A DNA stretch of 64,000 bases, taken from positions 2,458,344 to 2,522,343 of the forward strand of contig JAXIVH010000001.1 in assembly GCA_036785325.1 (NCBI GenBank), read 5' to 3'. This document shows positions 12,501 to 31,800 of this stretch, piece by piece. Source of the stretch: Urophycis tenuis. Taxonomy: Eukaryota > Chordata > Actinopteri > Gadiformes > Phycidae. Each line of letters opens with the position of its first letter. Position 1 is the first letter of the stretch. The position numbers were made by a program, and so were the translations under genes. The notes beneath the pieces were generated by a model. The model was not told where the DNA came from, searched no databases, and was given only the letters and a program-made list of their open reading frames with translations.

Positions 12501-12600
12501 ACATGTCAGCAGGGTTACACGTACACTGCTAGTGGGAGAGGCTACGGCTATTTAGCTCGCTGCTAGCCACTCCACTGCCGATGATGCATTTGTGAAGATC
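9537..12600. other. No gene recognised (vps54 upstream or first-intron sequence)
   Basis: About 3 kb of ordinary AT-leaning sequence. Short open frames occur (for example 11336-11776 on plus) but show no domain, no splice-consistent neighbours and no repeat family that I recognise. Confidence 0.5.
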
Positions 12601-12920
12601 TTTGGCTCATATTTCAGCAGTCTACGATCGACTGTAATGATATTACGGTGGGGTTTCAGTCATGTCCATACCTGTCTTCTGGATCACAGCAGGTATGAAT
12701 ACTCCTTTTCGACATCACAGAAATACAGGTCTGACAGAAGAATCATACAAGTACACTACCGGCGCATTAACCATGATGCATTGCAGAACATAGTCCCACT
12801 CATCACGTGGCTCACTACCGCCCCCTCAGGACCACTTGCTCAGTTCACCTCAACACGTCCCAGCGTTGAAGTTCACGACGCAAGCTCCTTTTGATTACGG
12901 GACGTTTTCCCGAAGCAATT
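12600..12920 (-). promoter_or_regulatory. Candidate vps54 5' noncoding exon and promoter region
   Basis: vps54 needs a noncoding 5' exon because an acceptor precedes its ATG. On the minus strand a consensus donor (AAGACAG then GTATGG) lies at 12671/12672. Sequence just upstream in gene sense is locally richer in CpG and CACGTG-like motifs than the surroundings. This is inference from context only; no core promoter motif is convincing. Confidence 0.25.
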
Positions 12921-13330
12921 AGCATAATTTTAGGAGTTTGCCTTTAAACACGACAATGTTAAAGTTATCTAAATCATAGAATGTTGTCATAGAACATGAA
13001 TATCAACAGGAGCGAGAGGGCAGTCATTTTATTTAATCTAGAGTATTACAATAGTTTTTGCATATGTTTAAATGATACAATAGAAACCAAATGGTAAACC
13101 ACGCCGTCCTAACAGTTAATGGAAGTTAACCAACAAGACTCAAATATTTTAAATAAAAGTTAAAGTTAAAAAGTTGGAATGTGTCAATAGGCCCATTCCT
13201 CTCCACAAATACGAAAGGTTTTTGTTGAAATTATTTCCACACTGTATTGTTTTATCTTGCTTATTTTGCAAGTCATTGAACGACACAAGGTAATATTCTA
13301 CATAAGTGGTCAGCAGTGACTTGGTGATAC

Positions 13331-13336
13331 TTTATT
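13331..13336 (-). terminator. Candidate peli1 polyadenylation signal
   Basis: TTTATT on plus reads AATAAA on the gene strand, about 400 bp past the pellino stop. A second AATAAA reads on the minus strand near 13028-13033. Which one is used cannot be decided here. Confidence 0.35.
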
Positions 13337-13620
13337 AAATAACAGGTCAACCCGATACCAAAGAGCAAACGTATATTTAGCACAAAGGTAAAAAATCAGC
13401 ACTTGAAAATGTTTCCCGGACAAAATGTTACTCGTTATCCAATACCATTACACTCACAGTCCTGAAAATATACTCATATCCTCTGCAAACAAGCAACAGC
13501 AGCAGATATATATTAGGAAAAAAAGAGACAAAACCTAAACTTTCCAAAATGTTCAAGTTCTAAAATAATGCATATGTGTTGTTGTTGGCTGAGCCGTGCC
13601 CCCACCCTGGTCTCAGTCCA

Positions 13621-13732
13621 GGTGGTCTCTGCTCAGTCCAGCTGGTCTCTGCTCAGTCCAGGTGGTCTCTGCTCAGTCCAGGTGGTCTCTGCTCAGTCCA
13701 GGGGGTCTCTGCTCAGTCCAGGTGGTCTCTGC

Positions 13733-13740
<8 letters not shown>
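13621..13740. repeat. 20-bp minisatellite (6 copies) containing the peli1 stop codon
   Basis: The unit GGTGGTCTCTGCTCAGTCCA is repeated six times with single-base variants. On the gene strand every unit reads CTGGACTGAGCAG, so the final Leu-Asp and the TGA stop of the pellino reading frame are the first unit of the array, and the 3' UTR begins inside it. Confidence 0.95.
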
Positions 13741-19900
<6,160 letters not shown>

Positions 19901-22568
19901 GGGCACCTGGGGGGAGGGGCTTAGGGAGGCGGGGCTCTCCCAGCAGGCGGGGGTCACACGCTCCTCCGGGGCCTCCTTCTTCCTCAGGGACGTCCAGCCG
20001 GCACTGCGCTCGCTTGGCACCTGTCATCACCTGGGGGCGTGACAACAGGAAGAAGGGGGAGGGGTTACGGACAACATCCTGGTGCGGGAGGTAGACATGG
20101 AGGCGGTGTAGTACACTCAGGCCATGTTGACAGGACCTGCGCCCGCCTTAGGGCACTGCGTAGGGTGTCCTTCTGTAGTGTTGGCTGAAATGCGAGTGTA
20201 CAAATCCACACTGTATTATGGATACATAACCGTTAAATAAGAGGACAACTGCTGCACACTTATTTTCCCACTTAAATCCCATGATGCATAGCGATGTACA
20301 TGGTCGTTGGATTGGTCCAATAGAAATGGTCTGGCACATAGGGGTTCTTTATGTAATTGAGCTAGCACAGTGTTTGTGCCACCAACATACACCACACCAA
20401 TTCTTTCTAGTTTCTCATTTCTAGTGCATAATTAGTGTCCGATTTCCCCATCTTATTCCCTAAATAGTGTACTATGCAGTGTTCACTATATACTGTAAGG
20501 TATAGATAATTAGTCAATAAGTGAGCCAATTTGAACACAGCCAATCCAAATGTCTCTGTGATCAATAAGGTACATTAGGAATGCCATAGAGTTGCATATA
20601 TACAGTGTGACCATGCAAGTGACTGAAGGCTGTATTTGGTAGGAAAGGAAAGACGTAAGAGGTGTAACATACTGAGGTTGCACTCGTACTTGGGCACACT
20701 TGTGAAACCCCCATCAGGTTTTACTGCTGAGCTCGTTGTGCCGGGTTGGCAGTTTGTAAAGGGGACTCGTTATGAGGGCTGTCTCCCACAGTAACCACAG
20801 TGAAGGGGGTTTTTTTTTCTTTTCATCACACAAAAGCAACTGAAACTGAACTCTATCTATTCCTCCACCACATGAAAGAGCTCACTATTTGACGACGTGT
20901 GTTGCTGGATTGAAGCAGAAACAACCATCTGGTGTCTCTGACACAGACGTTTTCCACCCAGCGAAGGAAAAATTGTATCAGTTATAGCTATATTTGACTT
21001 GTCTTGTAGTCATTAAGGAAGAGAAAGCTACCGTGAGCGTCCAGGTCATTCCACTAACAGACTGAACCTTCAGTGGGTTCCTCTTTATAATTACACTATC
21101 CATTTATAGCCTGAAAGCACATGCCTTCCTCTGACATAGACATTATATTTTTCAAAAAACTGAAACCCATTAGAAAAACAGACATTTTAAATCTAGGGTC
21201 TAGAAATTCTGCTCCAAGTCCAAGATTTTAGAGTTTAAAAAAAAGTCACACACCCAGTGCACACAACCCAGTGACTCTAACCTTGTGTTCAGTAAAAGGA
21301 TTGCATTTAAACTTGCTATGTGGGACAATAGGAAAACCAATGGGCTTGCAGAGAGTGGTGTTGTTTCCACTGCACGGGGCAGCTGAATAATGGATGGCTG
21401 GGGCTGCTGCGGGCTGTGTGCAGCTCACAGCACCACGGGCCTCTGTGTGTTACCAGGCCGCGTGGCTAACTGGCTAACAAGCAGACGGGCTAACAGAGAG
21501 GGGAGGGTTATGGTGGCGGGGGACACATGTCTCTCCTCCCCTCTGCCAGATGGGACCCACTGGCCACCTTTCATCTATTAGCTATTACATCAGGAATCAG
21601 GAAAAGATGTCATTTGTCTTTTTTTTTTATTGATACATTTATACTTATATGAAAAAGGTACTCACCCATAACAGACAAGAGGCCATAATATCTGTCTGTT
21701 TTAGATTTGTTTTTACTCCACTTTATATGTATTTAACATACATACTTTTATGTTAACAGGGATTATCTGAAACACTGGCTTAAACAAAATCAAACCTGCA
21801 ATCACTAATCATGGATTTGTCACTGTATTTTCATGATATTCATAGATATTTCTACGATCTTAACCAGGGACAGGGGTCGCAAATTAGCCTTGGCTAGAAA
21901 CTCTACATGCAGCGTATTTGCTTCATATTGTGTCATGTTTTTAAACCTGATGGTGTTTATTGTACTGTCCCTTACAAATAAACTATAGATAATAACAAAA
22001 TGGAGGGCAGAGCTGCCCTGTGCCTACAGATCTATGAGATGAAGTCTGCTTGGAGGACTGCTATGTGGCACTGTGTGGACCACAATAAAGTAGCCTATAT
22101 TTATGTCTCTCCACTCTGTGTCCCGGGCCTCCGACCGGCATGGAACCCAGAAGGACACACACCACGCCCTGAAGGAGACCCTGCCACCAGGAGCAGCCTG
22201 GGGTCCAACTCACAGGAAGCCATGGTCAGCACCACTGGGGGGGGCCGGGTGGCCACCAGGGTGCTGGGAGACAACATGGGTCCATAGGACCCGCTGAGGA
22301 CAGTCAAACCCAACTGGCTGTTATGCCAAGAGAGGTGTGGCCTAGTCAAGATCAGGAGAAGATCAGGGTTTGGACCCTGAGCCTCACTCACTACACGGCA
22401 GAGTCAGTAATGGACCACACATCCCCACCAGATACATGTGTACAAAAGCACGCACACACACAAGATAAACAGTATATTTATCTTGCTATGAATACAGCCA
22501 GTTAGCAAAAAGTGGGACAGAGACCCATTCACACTATGTAACAGGATCAGAGAATCTGGTAATTCGGA

Positions 22569-22592
22569 GGGGGGGGGGGGGGGGGGGGGGGG
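22569..22592. repeat. 24-base G homopolymer
   Basis: An uninterrupted run of G. Its length is prone to assembly error and it could form G-quadruplex structure. Confidence 0.9.
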
Positions 22593-22711
22593 TCTCTCAT
22601 TCAAACAAACAATGGGGTGGGATGTTTAAACTGACTTCACTACTCTATAACAAGAGTGCTTTTGTCCAACGCCTTCGTCTCGTGACTGTGACATAATTGC
22701 CCCAAGTCTGA

Positions 22712-22724
22712 CTGTGTGTGTGTG

Positions 22725-22776
<52 letters not shown>

Positions 22777-22829
22777 TGTGTGTGTGCGTGTCAGTGCCTG
22801 CGTGTGTGTGTGTGTGTGTGTGTGTATGA
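22712..22829. repeat. (GT)n/(GCGT)n alternating purine-pyrimidine tract
   Basis: GT repeats flank a block of GCGT repeats (22738-22778), followed by further GT. Long alternating purine-pyrimidine DNA favours Z-DNA. Confidence 0.95.
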
Positions 22830-23477
22830 GTGTCTACGTGCATTCGATTTGATAGCTAAAGTGCAGAAAGGGAACACCACAGTTTGGGCACTTAAAGGGG
22901 AATGTTGTGAGTTCAATAGCGTAGCTGTAGCTCATCAGCGTCGTGCACATCCCGAATACAACAAAGAGGCCCATCATAAACACTCCAGTGAATACACCTT
23001 CTAGGAACCTGACTGTGACTGTGATGCTGCCATGAGACCACGTTTAGAGGGAGGGTAGAAGAACCCTTGGTACCAATAGGCCTATAGACCCACTGAGAGG
23101 TCATGGTGATGCTTTGAAAGGTGAGTGGAAAAAGGTGACATCTCAGAGCTACAGCCTGACTTTGTTTATGTTAGCTTTGCATCTGGAATATCGTCTCCAC
23201 TGACCCTGAATGAAATGGATGCGGTCCCAGGTAGTGTATCAGCTTAAATATAGGCCCTGCTGGCAGTTTTCAAATGGAATACTAACTAGTTTGTACCTCG
23301 TAAAGATCTCCTTTTTGGAAAGGGCACAGGTGAAAACCACCAAGGCATCTATCTGACTGTTGCCCAACAACTGATCCCAAGCTTGGCCATATTTGCTGGT
23401 CTTGTGACCTGTACCCCACAGATAGATCCTATATCTCCTCAGGACCTCTCACAAGGGTGATGTTTGCATTGTGCGTG

Positions 23478-23479
<2 letters not shown>

Positions 23480-23548
<69 letters not shown>
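23480..23548. repeat. (TA)n microsatellite
   Basis: About 70 bp of TA dinucleotide followed by ATT triplets. Confidence 0.95.
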
Positions 23549-23551
<3 letters not shown>

Positions 23552-23633
23552 ATTATTATATTATTATTATTGACATCTACTTATTAACTATATTTAGTGT
23601 CAAGATAGATAGATAGATAGATAGATTATTAGT

Positions 23634-23672
23634 TATTAGTAATTGTGTTACTACACCGCATTACTTCTACAT

Positions 23673-23748
<76 letters not shown>

Positions 23749-23787
23749 ATGTAGAAGTAATGCGGTGTAGTAACACAATTACTAATA
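23634..23787. repeat. 154-bp perfect palindrome with a TA core
   Basis: The unique arm 23634-23675 (TATTAGTAATTGTG at its outer end, CTTCTACATTAC at its inner end) is repeated exactly in inverted form at 23746-23787. The whole middle is TA repeat, also self-complementary, so both halves pair with no loop. Confidence 0.9.
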
Positions 23788-24041
23788 ATTACTATATTAC
23801 TATAATATATACTACTACGATGCTGAATTCAAGTTGACAGTTGAACGAATGGACAAATTCTTAGCAAGGAACAAAAGAGCGACAGAGAAGCCAGATGCTC
23901 CAGCGAGATGATGCAAATGAGCGTGTGTTGCCGGAACAATAGCCCAGTCCAGCTGGGGTGGTCTGGGCTCGACCACCCGGCGGACACAACGCTCAACGCG
24001 CAGTAGAAGACCAAAGTATAGAGTTGATATAAGGGAAATAC

Positions 24042-24045
<4 letters not shown>

Positions 24046-24122
<77 letters not shown>
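24046..24122. repeat. (GT)n microsatellite
   Basis: A near-uninterrupted GT run. Confidence 0.97.
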
Positions 24123-24125
<3 letters not shown>

Positions 24126-24609
24126 CATAATACCTAGGGGCAGGTTTCCGCTAAAGCTAAATAAGTTCACAATTTGGTCAGAGCTCAGAAGTAAGCATTG
24201 CTGGAACTTCAAATAGGACGATACGATTGGTACCCAGGCCCAGCCAACTACAATGTTGTGGTGATAAAATGACACAGTGGGAAAATAAAGTTGCGCAGCC
24301 CTTTATGGATGAACTTGTCTTACCTTCTAGCTGGCCCGGAGCATCGTGTTAACCCAACGCCGGTGGATGAACTGCTTTCAAACAGCCGGATACCTCAAAG
24401 TTCAGCTGCGAGCTGTATAGCCACACAATATGTGTTTTGTTTTATCTCAGGCCACAACGTACAATCGTCTGTCGGCACTCTGCTCAGTTAAGACTGGAAT
24501 CTATCCTCTATCTATCCTATTTTCCCCGCTGTCTCCTCTATACCCCTTTCTCTGAAACGTACACACGTCCACACACACAGCCACGTGACCACGTAACTTG
24601 TAACTTGAC

Positions 24610-24610
<1 letters not shown>

Positions 24611-24678
<68 letters not shown>
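24611..24678. repeat. (CT)n microsatellite
   Basis: An uninterrupted CT run, about 80 bp before a GA run of similar length in the next compound tract, so the two can pair. Confidence 0.97.
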
Positions 24679-24682
<4 letters not shown>

Positions 24683-24721
24683 GTATATCCATCCATCTAC
24701 TTAGTAACTATATTTAGTGTC

Positions 24722-24925
<204 letters not shown>

Positions 24926-27900
24926 CCCAAGCCCCCAGCCCTCTCACTCTGGGTGACCTCTACCAAGCAACCTCCTTGGTTCACTCCCCATTCCTCGAAC
25001 CCAAACACCAGTCTGCTGTCATCTCCTAACCAATGGTTACAATAAAATACTCATTGATTCACCTCACATGAATACAATCGTCCCACTCTCCAGGCAGATG
25101 AATGCATTGGGACTACAGTTACAGTGAAAATGGATATTGAAAAAGGATATTAACAATATGGGTTTGTTTGCCCATCTTTGGTACCTCTGAAAATGTTTTT
25201 AGCCTGTGTTTGTTTGTAGCGAGGTAGATTTTAGACCTACAATGCAAAGCACCATTTAAACATGTACCACTGCTGGTCACAATTTGGTCAAACAGAATAG
25301 ACACTTGATGACAGTAGCACCTTAATTCTGTGGCAATGCTGATGTATAAGGCAGCATTCTTCCTGAGCACAGAGTGGCTTTCATGCCATGCGTGAGAGAT
25401 GGAGCTTTATTGTGGTGAATCTGGATTATGAATGGTGAATCAGGATTTGCTGACTCGGACAAGGAGACCTCTTACGCCATTGAGAGACGTCAGCACTGTT
25501 GAACTTCACCCAGCACATTACAGTTATTCATGCTCCCTCTGACCACTGAATACATCGCATCAAATCAAATGGCATATCTTCAGCCCACACTTTGTCCCTT
25601 TGGGTTCATAATCATTATGAATTAAAAAAAAATAAAAATAAATAAACAAAATCCATTTATGTATCTCGTGAATTCAAAGGAAAACGTTTAAAAAGTCAAC
25701 TTGGCTCCTTACATTGACACATTTCAAAACTAAGGGTTTGAGGCTAAAACAGTGTATTTCTTCTGTTGTGTCATGATGATCACATAAAAAAGTAGTGTAG
25801 GCTGTAGGTTTCTTTAACCGTGGAAGAACATGGAGAATACTTCATTGTTCATAATACAGAAATATGTAACACTATTAGACTACTAAAAATATTAATAAAA
25901 AATAAAGGAATGATGAAGATGGGATGGCTTTAATGGCTTTTCACCAATACCTATCCCAGTTAGGCTATATACATATGTGTCTGTGTCTGTCTGTAATTGC
26001 GTGCAATGTTTCCATTGTCGTTGTTGTAGCCAGTTTGGTGTGTGCAAATGTCACTGAAACATCACAACAATGTACTACGGACTGTCCGAGATACCTAGTG
26101 CTAAACGGTTAAGTGGACAAGGGGAACCGGTCATTTAGATACAGTCCGGACTCACGTTCGACGGAACGCACGGCAAGGAAAAGAACATTCGCGAATAACA
26201 AAGTGTACGTTACCAGCTATGGTCACCAGCTCCCCACCCAAACCTAAAGGACTCTACCCAAACCAAGGGTCCGATCCCACGTGACTCACGCTGACTGGAG
26301 GGCAGTTGAAGAGTCAAGAGTGATGGACAGTTGTGAGTCCGGGTCCCTGACTCAGGTCCCTGTCTCACCCATTCCGGGAGGGCCAGTCCATCGTCCATTA
26401 GTGTTATAATAGAAAGCCAGTTTTTCAACCGTGGGTCTGTGCTGTTTTTTGGTTGTCGTATTGTTAGTACTTTTGTTTCTGTCATATTTACAAGATCGTT
26501 TCTATAGTGCGCATACATGTATATTGTTCATTCAGTACATTCGGCTTTCGTAGGAGTTTCTTAATCTTTAATATACAAATAAAGTGTCAACCGAATACTC
26601 CAGGGCAGACCTCTTGTTTTTTTGCACCACCACGCGTTGGAAATGACTTCAGGTTCCCTAAAGTTCTTATGCTTTTTGAGGTATTTGCGATTACAGATGC
26701 TAATAAACCTCTAGACTAGAGATAACATTGAGCCTAGCATCCCAATAGTTCCGCCTGACTTCTCTTTCCCGCTTCCCCGATATATTTGAAATATCCTCGT
26801 ACAGCTCTTATCTATGTTAGAAGTCTGTATTATGAAAACACCATTGTATCTGACGTCAGGTGACGCAGAAAGCGCGTACCATGGTCTCTATAACCCCCCA
26901 GCGTCAACACGGATGCATAAATGAAGCATAACCCAGTACTGTTCACAGTGCTTTACGTCCGCGTAGCCTACTTAGCAGGTAAGAATAAATTGTTCGTGTT
27001 ATTGGAAATAATTATTTGATTCATGTTGTCCCCATGATATGTAAGATATGGTGTTTTCATGTACGCATATCTCAGAGCTGTACGCAGGTGTTCCACTGTT
27101 GAATGAATGAAGGGACAACAACGTGGTTGTAACGAGGATATTTCAAATATCTGACATCTGAAAGCTGAAGTATGTTTGGCATCAGCAGGTCTATCACGTG
27201 TAATTGAAGCATATTGTAGTTTGTGTGTAGGATGTGTAGTAGAATGTATTAGTCTTGGACACGGACATGTTCACCTTAGTTAAAACAATCATTTGGCGCA
27301 TATATCACTCGTGTTCGGGCACATGGTCACACACTAAGGATTTCTCAAAGAGATACACCTGAGACCACATACACCTAACAATAGATATTATTTACTGTTG
27401 TGGTCGTTAAGTGTGTGTGAAGGCAACACTTTTGCCAATACAGCACACCACAAACGTTTAAAAGTTAGGTATGTTACCGCCACTTATTCGCCATTCAAAC
27501 ATGCTGCCCGCGTTCTGACCACGTCATCAAGGATCTGTGACGCAGGGTTCAATACGAAAGGCTATTGGTCGAGATGTTCTAGGGCACCGCCCCCCTTGAC
27601 CCACAATAAATAAATAAATAAAACTAATAATAATAAATTATACAAATTGTTAATATTTGTGTGTTTGAAATATGACTGTACCCAGCAATATGTGTTAAAT
27701 ATGATAGAAAATCATCTGTGCACGATGTATGCTTTTCCTACACGTCCCGTGTCCCATGCTTCAACAGCTCTGGGGCGATGGAGAAATCGCCCCAAGGAGG
27801 CGGGTCTGTGTAACTGTTTAGGCAATTATTAATTTAAGATGTAAGCATGACATCAAATTTGGCCAATCAGCGTCCTCAAATCCAAGCCGATATGGGCGTT

Positions 27901-28290
27901 TACTTTATCGCCCCAAGCGAGCGAATGCAGGGGCGAGTCTGTATATAGTTGTATACAGTTGTATAAATAGTTGACCTTAGTATTCTTTAGTCCTTAATTT
28001 TCACTATCTGCTGATTATTTTCTTGATTGTTTAGAATATAAAATGTTTACTGTAATTTCATAGAGCCCAAAGTGACTACAAATTCAATTTCAAATGAAAA
28101 AATGGAAAGCTTGTGTTTGTGTTGTTTATGTTTTGTGTTAGAATGCCTCAACTTTTTAATATTGGCATTAAACTAATTATTGACTATTTCAAGGAGCACT
28201 TGTTTCCTGTAGTTTGTGTTCAATGTATTGGGATGGTTACTGAAATTGATTGAATATGGCACAGCCCCACCTAGAATATTCTTCACCAGC

Positions 28291-28411
28291 CGCCACTGGT
28301 CCATACAGGTGGAAAAGATCTGTCCATACAGGTGGAAAAGATCTGTCCATACAGGTGGAAAAGATCTGTCCATATAATACAGATGGAAAAGATCTGTCCA
28401 TACAGGTGGAA
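28291..28411. repeat. 23-bp minisatellite, five copies
   Basis: The unit CCATACAGGTGGAAAAGATC plus TGT is repeated, with one copy carrying an AATACAGAT variant. It lies about 420 bp upstream of the slc29a2 start codon, in its probable 5' region. Confidence 0.88.
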
Positions 28412-28830
28412 AAGGGCAGCTAAACAGTCGGTGGCTGTGTCAATGTTCACAGCACCGTTTGCCTCTTTTCGTTCGACATGCTTAAATGTAACGCCGCTGC
28501 AATGTCATTTGTCATTGTCACGTTCCCTATTAAATGATAGAATATGAATATTTGATACTGAAAAAACTAACAACTGGTTGCCTATTCATACCATTTATAG
28601 TACACATTTTAATATTAATATGAATATTAGATTGTTCCTGTAGATATGCATTGTTGTATTATAGTAGACAGTACAGAACTTGATTTCGTTTTATTCACCA
28701 AAATAGCTATTGCCGTGAATTAGTTTGGACATCTGCCGAAATAATGCAATGATTCGTTTAATTGAACATTGATTTAATGACATTTGTGTTTCCTAAAATC
28801 TCGAGGAGTTGTAGAAGAGCAGGGACAGAA

Positions 28831-31800
28831 ATGGTGACTCATCAAGAGTATATGAAGAGTGCCCCAGTGGATCGGTGAGTTTCGGTTTAAAAAAAAAATT
28901 TACCCAATGGTTACCAGGTTCAATTGTTTTATTGTTCGACTGCTTAATGATGTATGAAGCAGTCATGTTTTGTTAACCAGTTGTTCCCTTGTGTTAACTA
29001 GGGGGCAGGCTACAGCCATCATAGTCTTCATCTTGGGTCTTGGGTCTCTGCTGCCATGGAACTTCTTTGTGACAGCGTCTATGGTATTCACCCACAGAGC
29101 CTTACTGGTGCCATTACAGCTCACACTCCCTCAGTCCACCACTACATCACCGTCACTTGTACTCCTTGGCGGTGTAGTAGTTGGGTCAGTAGCTTCAGTG
29201 ATGGAGAAAACACCCAGTTCACAAATAGCATACATTTAAATGAGCATCACAATGACACCTCTATTGAACTACAAAGTGTAGAAAGAAAAGATGGCTAAAA
29301 CGATTTTAAACCTGCACTTTGCAACTTTATCTGAACTTGGATGTTTCTCAACAATAAAACACGTCCATCCTCCTGTAAATCGTATTGTTCTGGTGGCCCC
29401 GATTTGAGGCATGAAATGCCTGCCTTACATTTTCAGATGAGAGAGAAAACCTTTATATGATTTAATCCAGAGAGTTTGTTTTGTGCAATGGTGCTTATGG
29501 AGTTGTGTTTGATAGTATTTTTAGGAAATAAAGCACGAGGTGTAATCAATTGCTATGACTTTTAAGCAAAAGCGTGTGGATTTCAGAGGACGGTGTTTCT
29601 CATGGTCTGAGATGAAAGCACCTGTAAATGCTTCCGTGGTGTTTGTCCCTGCAGTATTTCAATGAGCGCCTGGCGGTGAACGTGACGCAGAATGGCACCC
29701 AGGCGGGCCACACCGTGGACTACAGCTTTGACAGCTGGATGACCTTACTCTCCATGCTGCCCCTGCTGCTGTTCACCCTGCTCAACTCCTTCCTGTATCA
29801 GTGGTACGTTAAGCGTGATTTACAGTTCTGCACCGCCAGCTGCAGTCATACTTCCCCATCACTTTAAAGTGTACACAAGGGGGCAGTGCAGCATTTCCAG
29901 CCTCAGACATGGGGTTTGCACAGACCTTGAGACATACATGTTTCCAATGGATGCAAAACTATGAACCGCTCGATGAAAATATGTTGAAAGATCAATATAT
30001 ACATGGTGGAAAAGTCAATCAAAAGTTAAGTTAATCCTTCATTCAGTCAAATGTACTGATGAAAAGCACTTGGTGCATCAGAACCAGATGAAAACAGTCT
30101 TTAGATTTCATTGGGTGATTTTTATTTTATTTTATTGTTATTACAAAAAACGATACACCTCTTCCCTGCCTTACCAATCACCTTGATGTTGATGAGCTGT
30201 GATGTAAGCAAAGATGAGTGGTCAGATGGATGCATCGCCAACATCAACACAGCATTGTTTAATCTTCAGAAATGGTTTTGAATCCTTTTAGCCAAATGAA
30301 CAATCCAAACCACCCAAAGCCCTCCCAATGTGTGACCACGTTGTGCCGCTCGTTGCACAGGGTTCGAGAGCGAGTGCGTGTGGTGCTCAGCATGGTGGCC
30401 ATACTGCTGCTCTTCTCCCTCACGGCTGCTCTCGTCAAGGTCCCCATGCTCCCAGACCCCTTCTTCTCCATCACCATGGCAACCATCTGGTTCATCAACG
30501 GTGAGGTCACCACTTTAAGGAGAGCCAAACCCAACACCACTTGTAAATGGTTTGCATTAGATAAGGCCCTCTCCTGGTTGAACGCGTGAATTATCATCCA
30601 TCGCCTCTGATTGGTTGGTATGGTCCCCCGGTGGCCTGCTGATTGAAGCTCATAAAGCATACAGAGCATAACCTATTTGTAGTGACAACAGCTAGAATCA
30701 TATTATTTAAAAAGCGTTATTTTCCGCCTGTCCTGATTCGGCCGTGTGCTTTAGGCTTCGGTGTTGATACAACCTACCTGTCGTCCGCACAGTGTGTGTG
30801 TGTGGGTGTTTGTGTGTGTGCTAGAGGATGGATACCCGACCCTGACGGGACCCAACGGAGAAATATTTAGAAATTATGCTCGGGTTCAGGTCGGGCTCTG
30901 TCACATTTTAAATTTACCTGCTCATCTGTCTGTTGATATTTCGAAATGCCTTGCAGTTGCTTAATAAAGGCGGGTTTTCATAAACACAGACGTAAATGTG
31001 TCATGAGTATGAAAACTATAGACTAACTGTGTCGGGCTCCGACATAAAAAGCTTGATGCCTGTGGTGACTGTTCTGTTGGACGCGGGCCGGGCTCGGACA
31101 GAACACTCCGGCCCGATCCGCACTCTACATGTAGTGTGTGCCCCTGGCGATGGCGGGAAGACAAGAATACATGCTGAAATGCTGTGGCATGGGAGCAGCT
31201 CTTCTGAGCAGTCCCAGCCAGCCGTGTTGATGGCTGCGTCTCTGTGCAGTGTTCAGTGCGGTGCTCCAGGGCAGCCTGTTCGGCCTGGTGGGGCTGCTGC
31301 CGTCCCGCTACAGCACGCTCTTCATGAGCGGCCAGGGCCTGGCCGGCATCTTCGCCGCGCTCGCCATGCTGGTCTCTGTTCTGAGTGAGTATTCCCCGCC
31401 CTGCCTTCCAGCCCCACTGTCAAGATGAGATAAGATATTCCTTTATTAATCCCCCTTAGGAGAAATTCACAGTGACCAGCAGTACAGGGGATAGATGAGT
31501 GCAATAAGAACCTGACTATAGTCAATAAACAATAAATGGATCTACCTAGACAAGATTCAGTTAAATTAAATTTAATTCAATTAAATGCGAGCTCTTAAAG
31601 TCAGGTCAGTGAAAAAAGTGAGAACCTGTATGCATACATAGTAGTCATCATTGAGATGGACAGTGCAATTGGTTGATGAGCATACATGGTAGTCATCATT
31701 GAGGTAATCACTGAGGTAATCGCTGTTACTATCACTTGTTTCATCACGATGACCTCTCAGTGTCTGCTTCGCCAAATGTATTCCTATTCCTAAGACTGGA

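Noticed and set aside
26210..26518. Minus-strand frame resembling repeat-derived peptides (GTRTHNCPSL)
   Set aside because: Looks like a fragment of dispersed repeat at best; too short to name.
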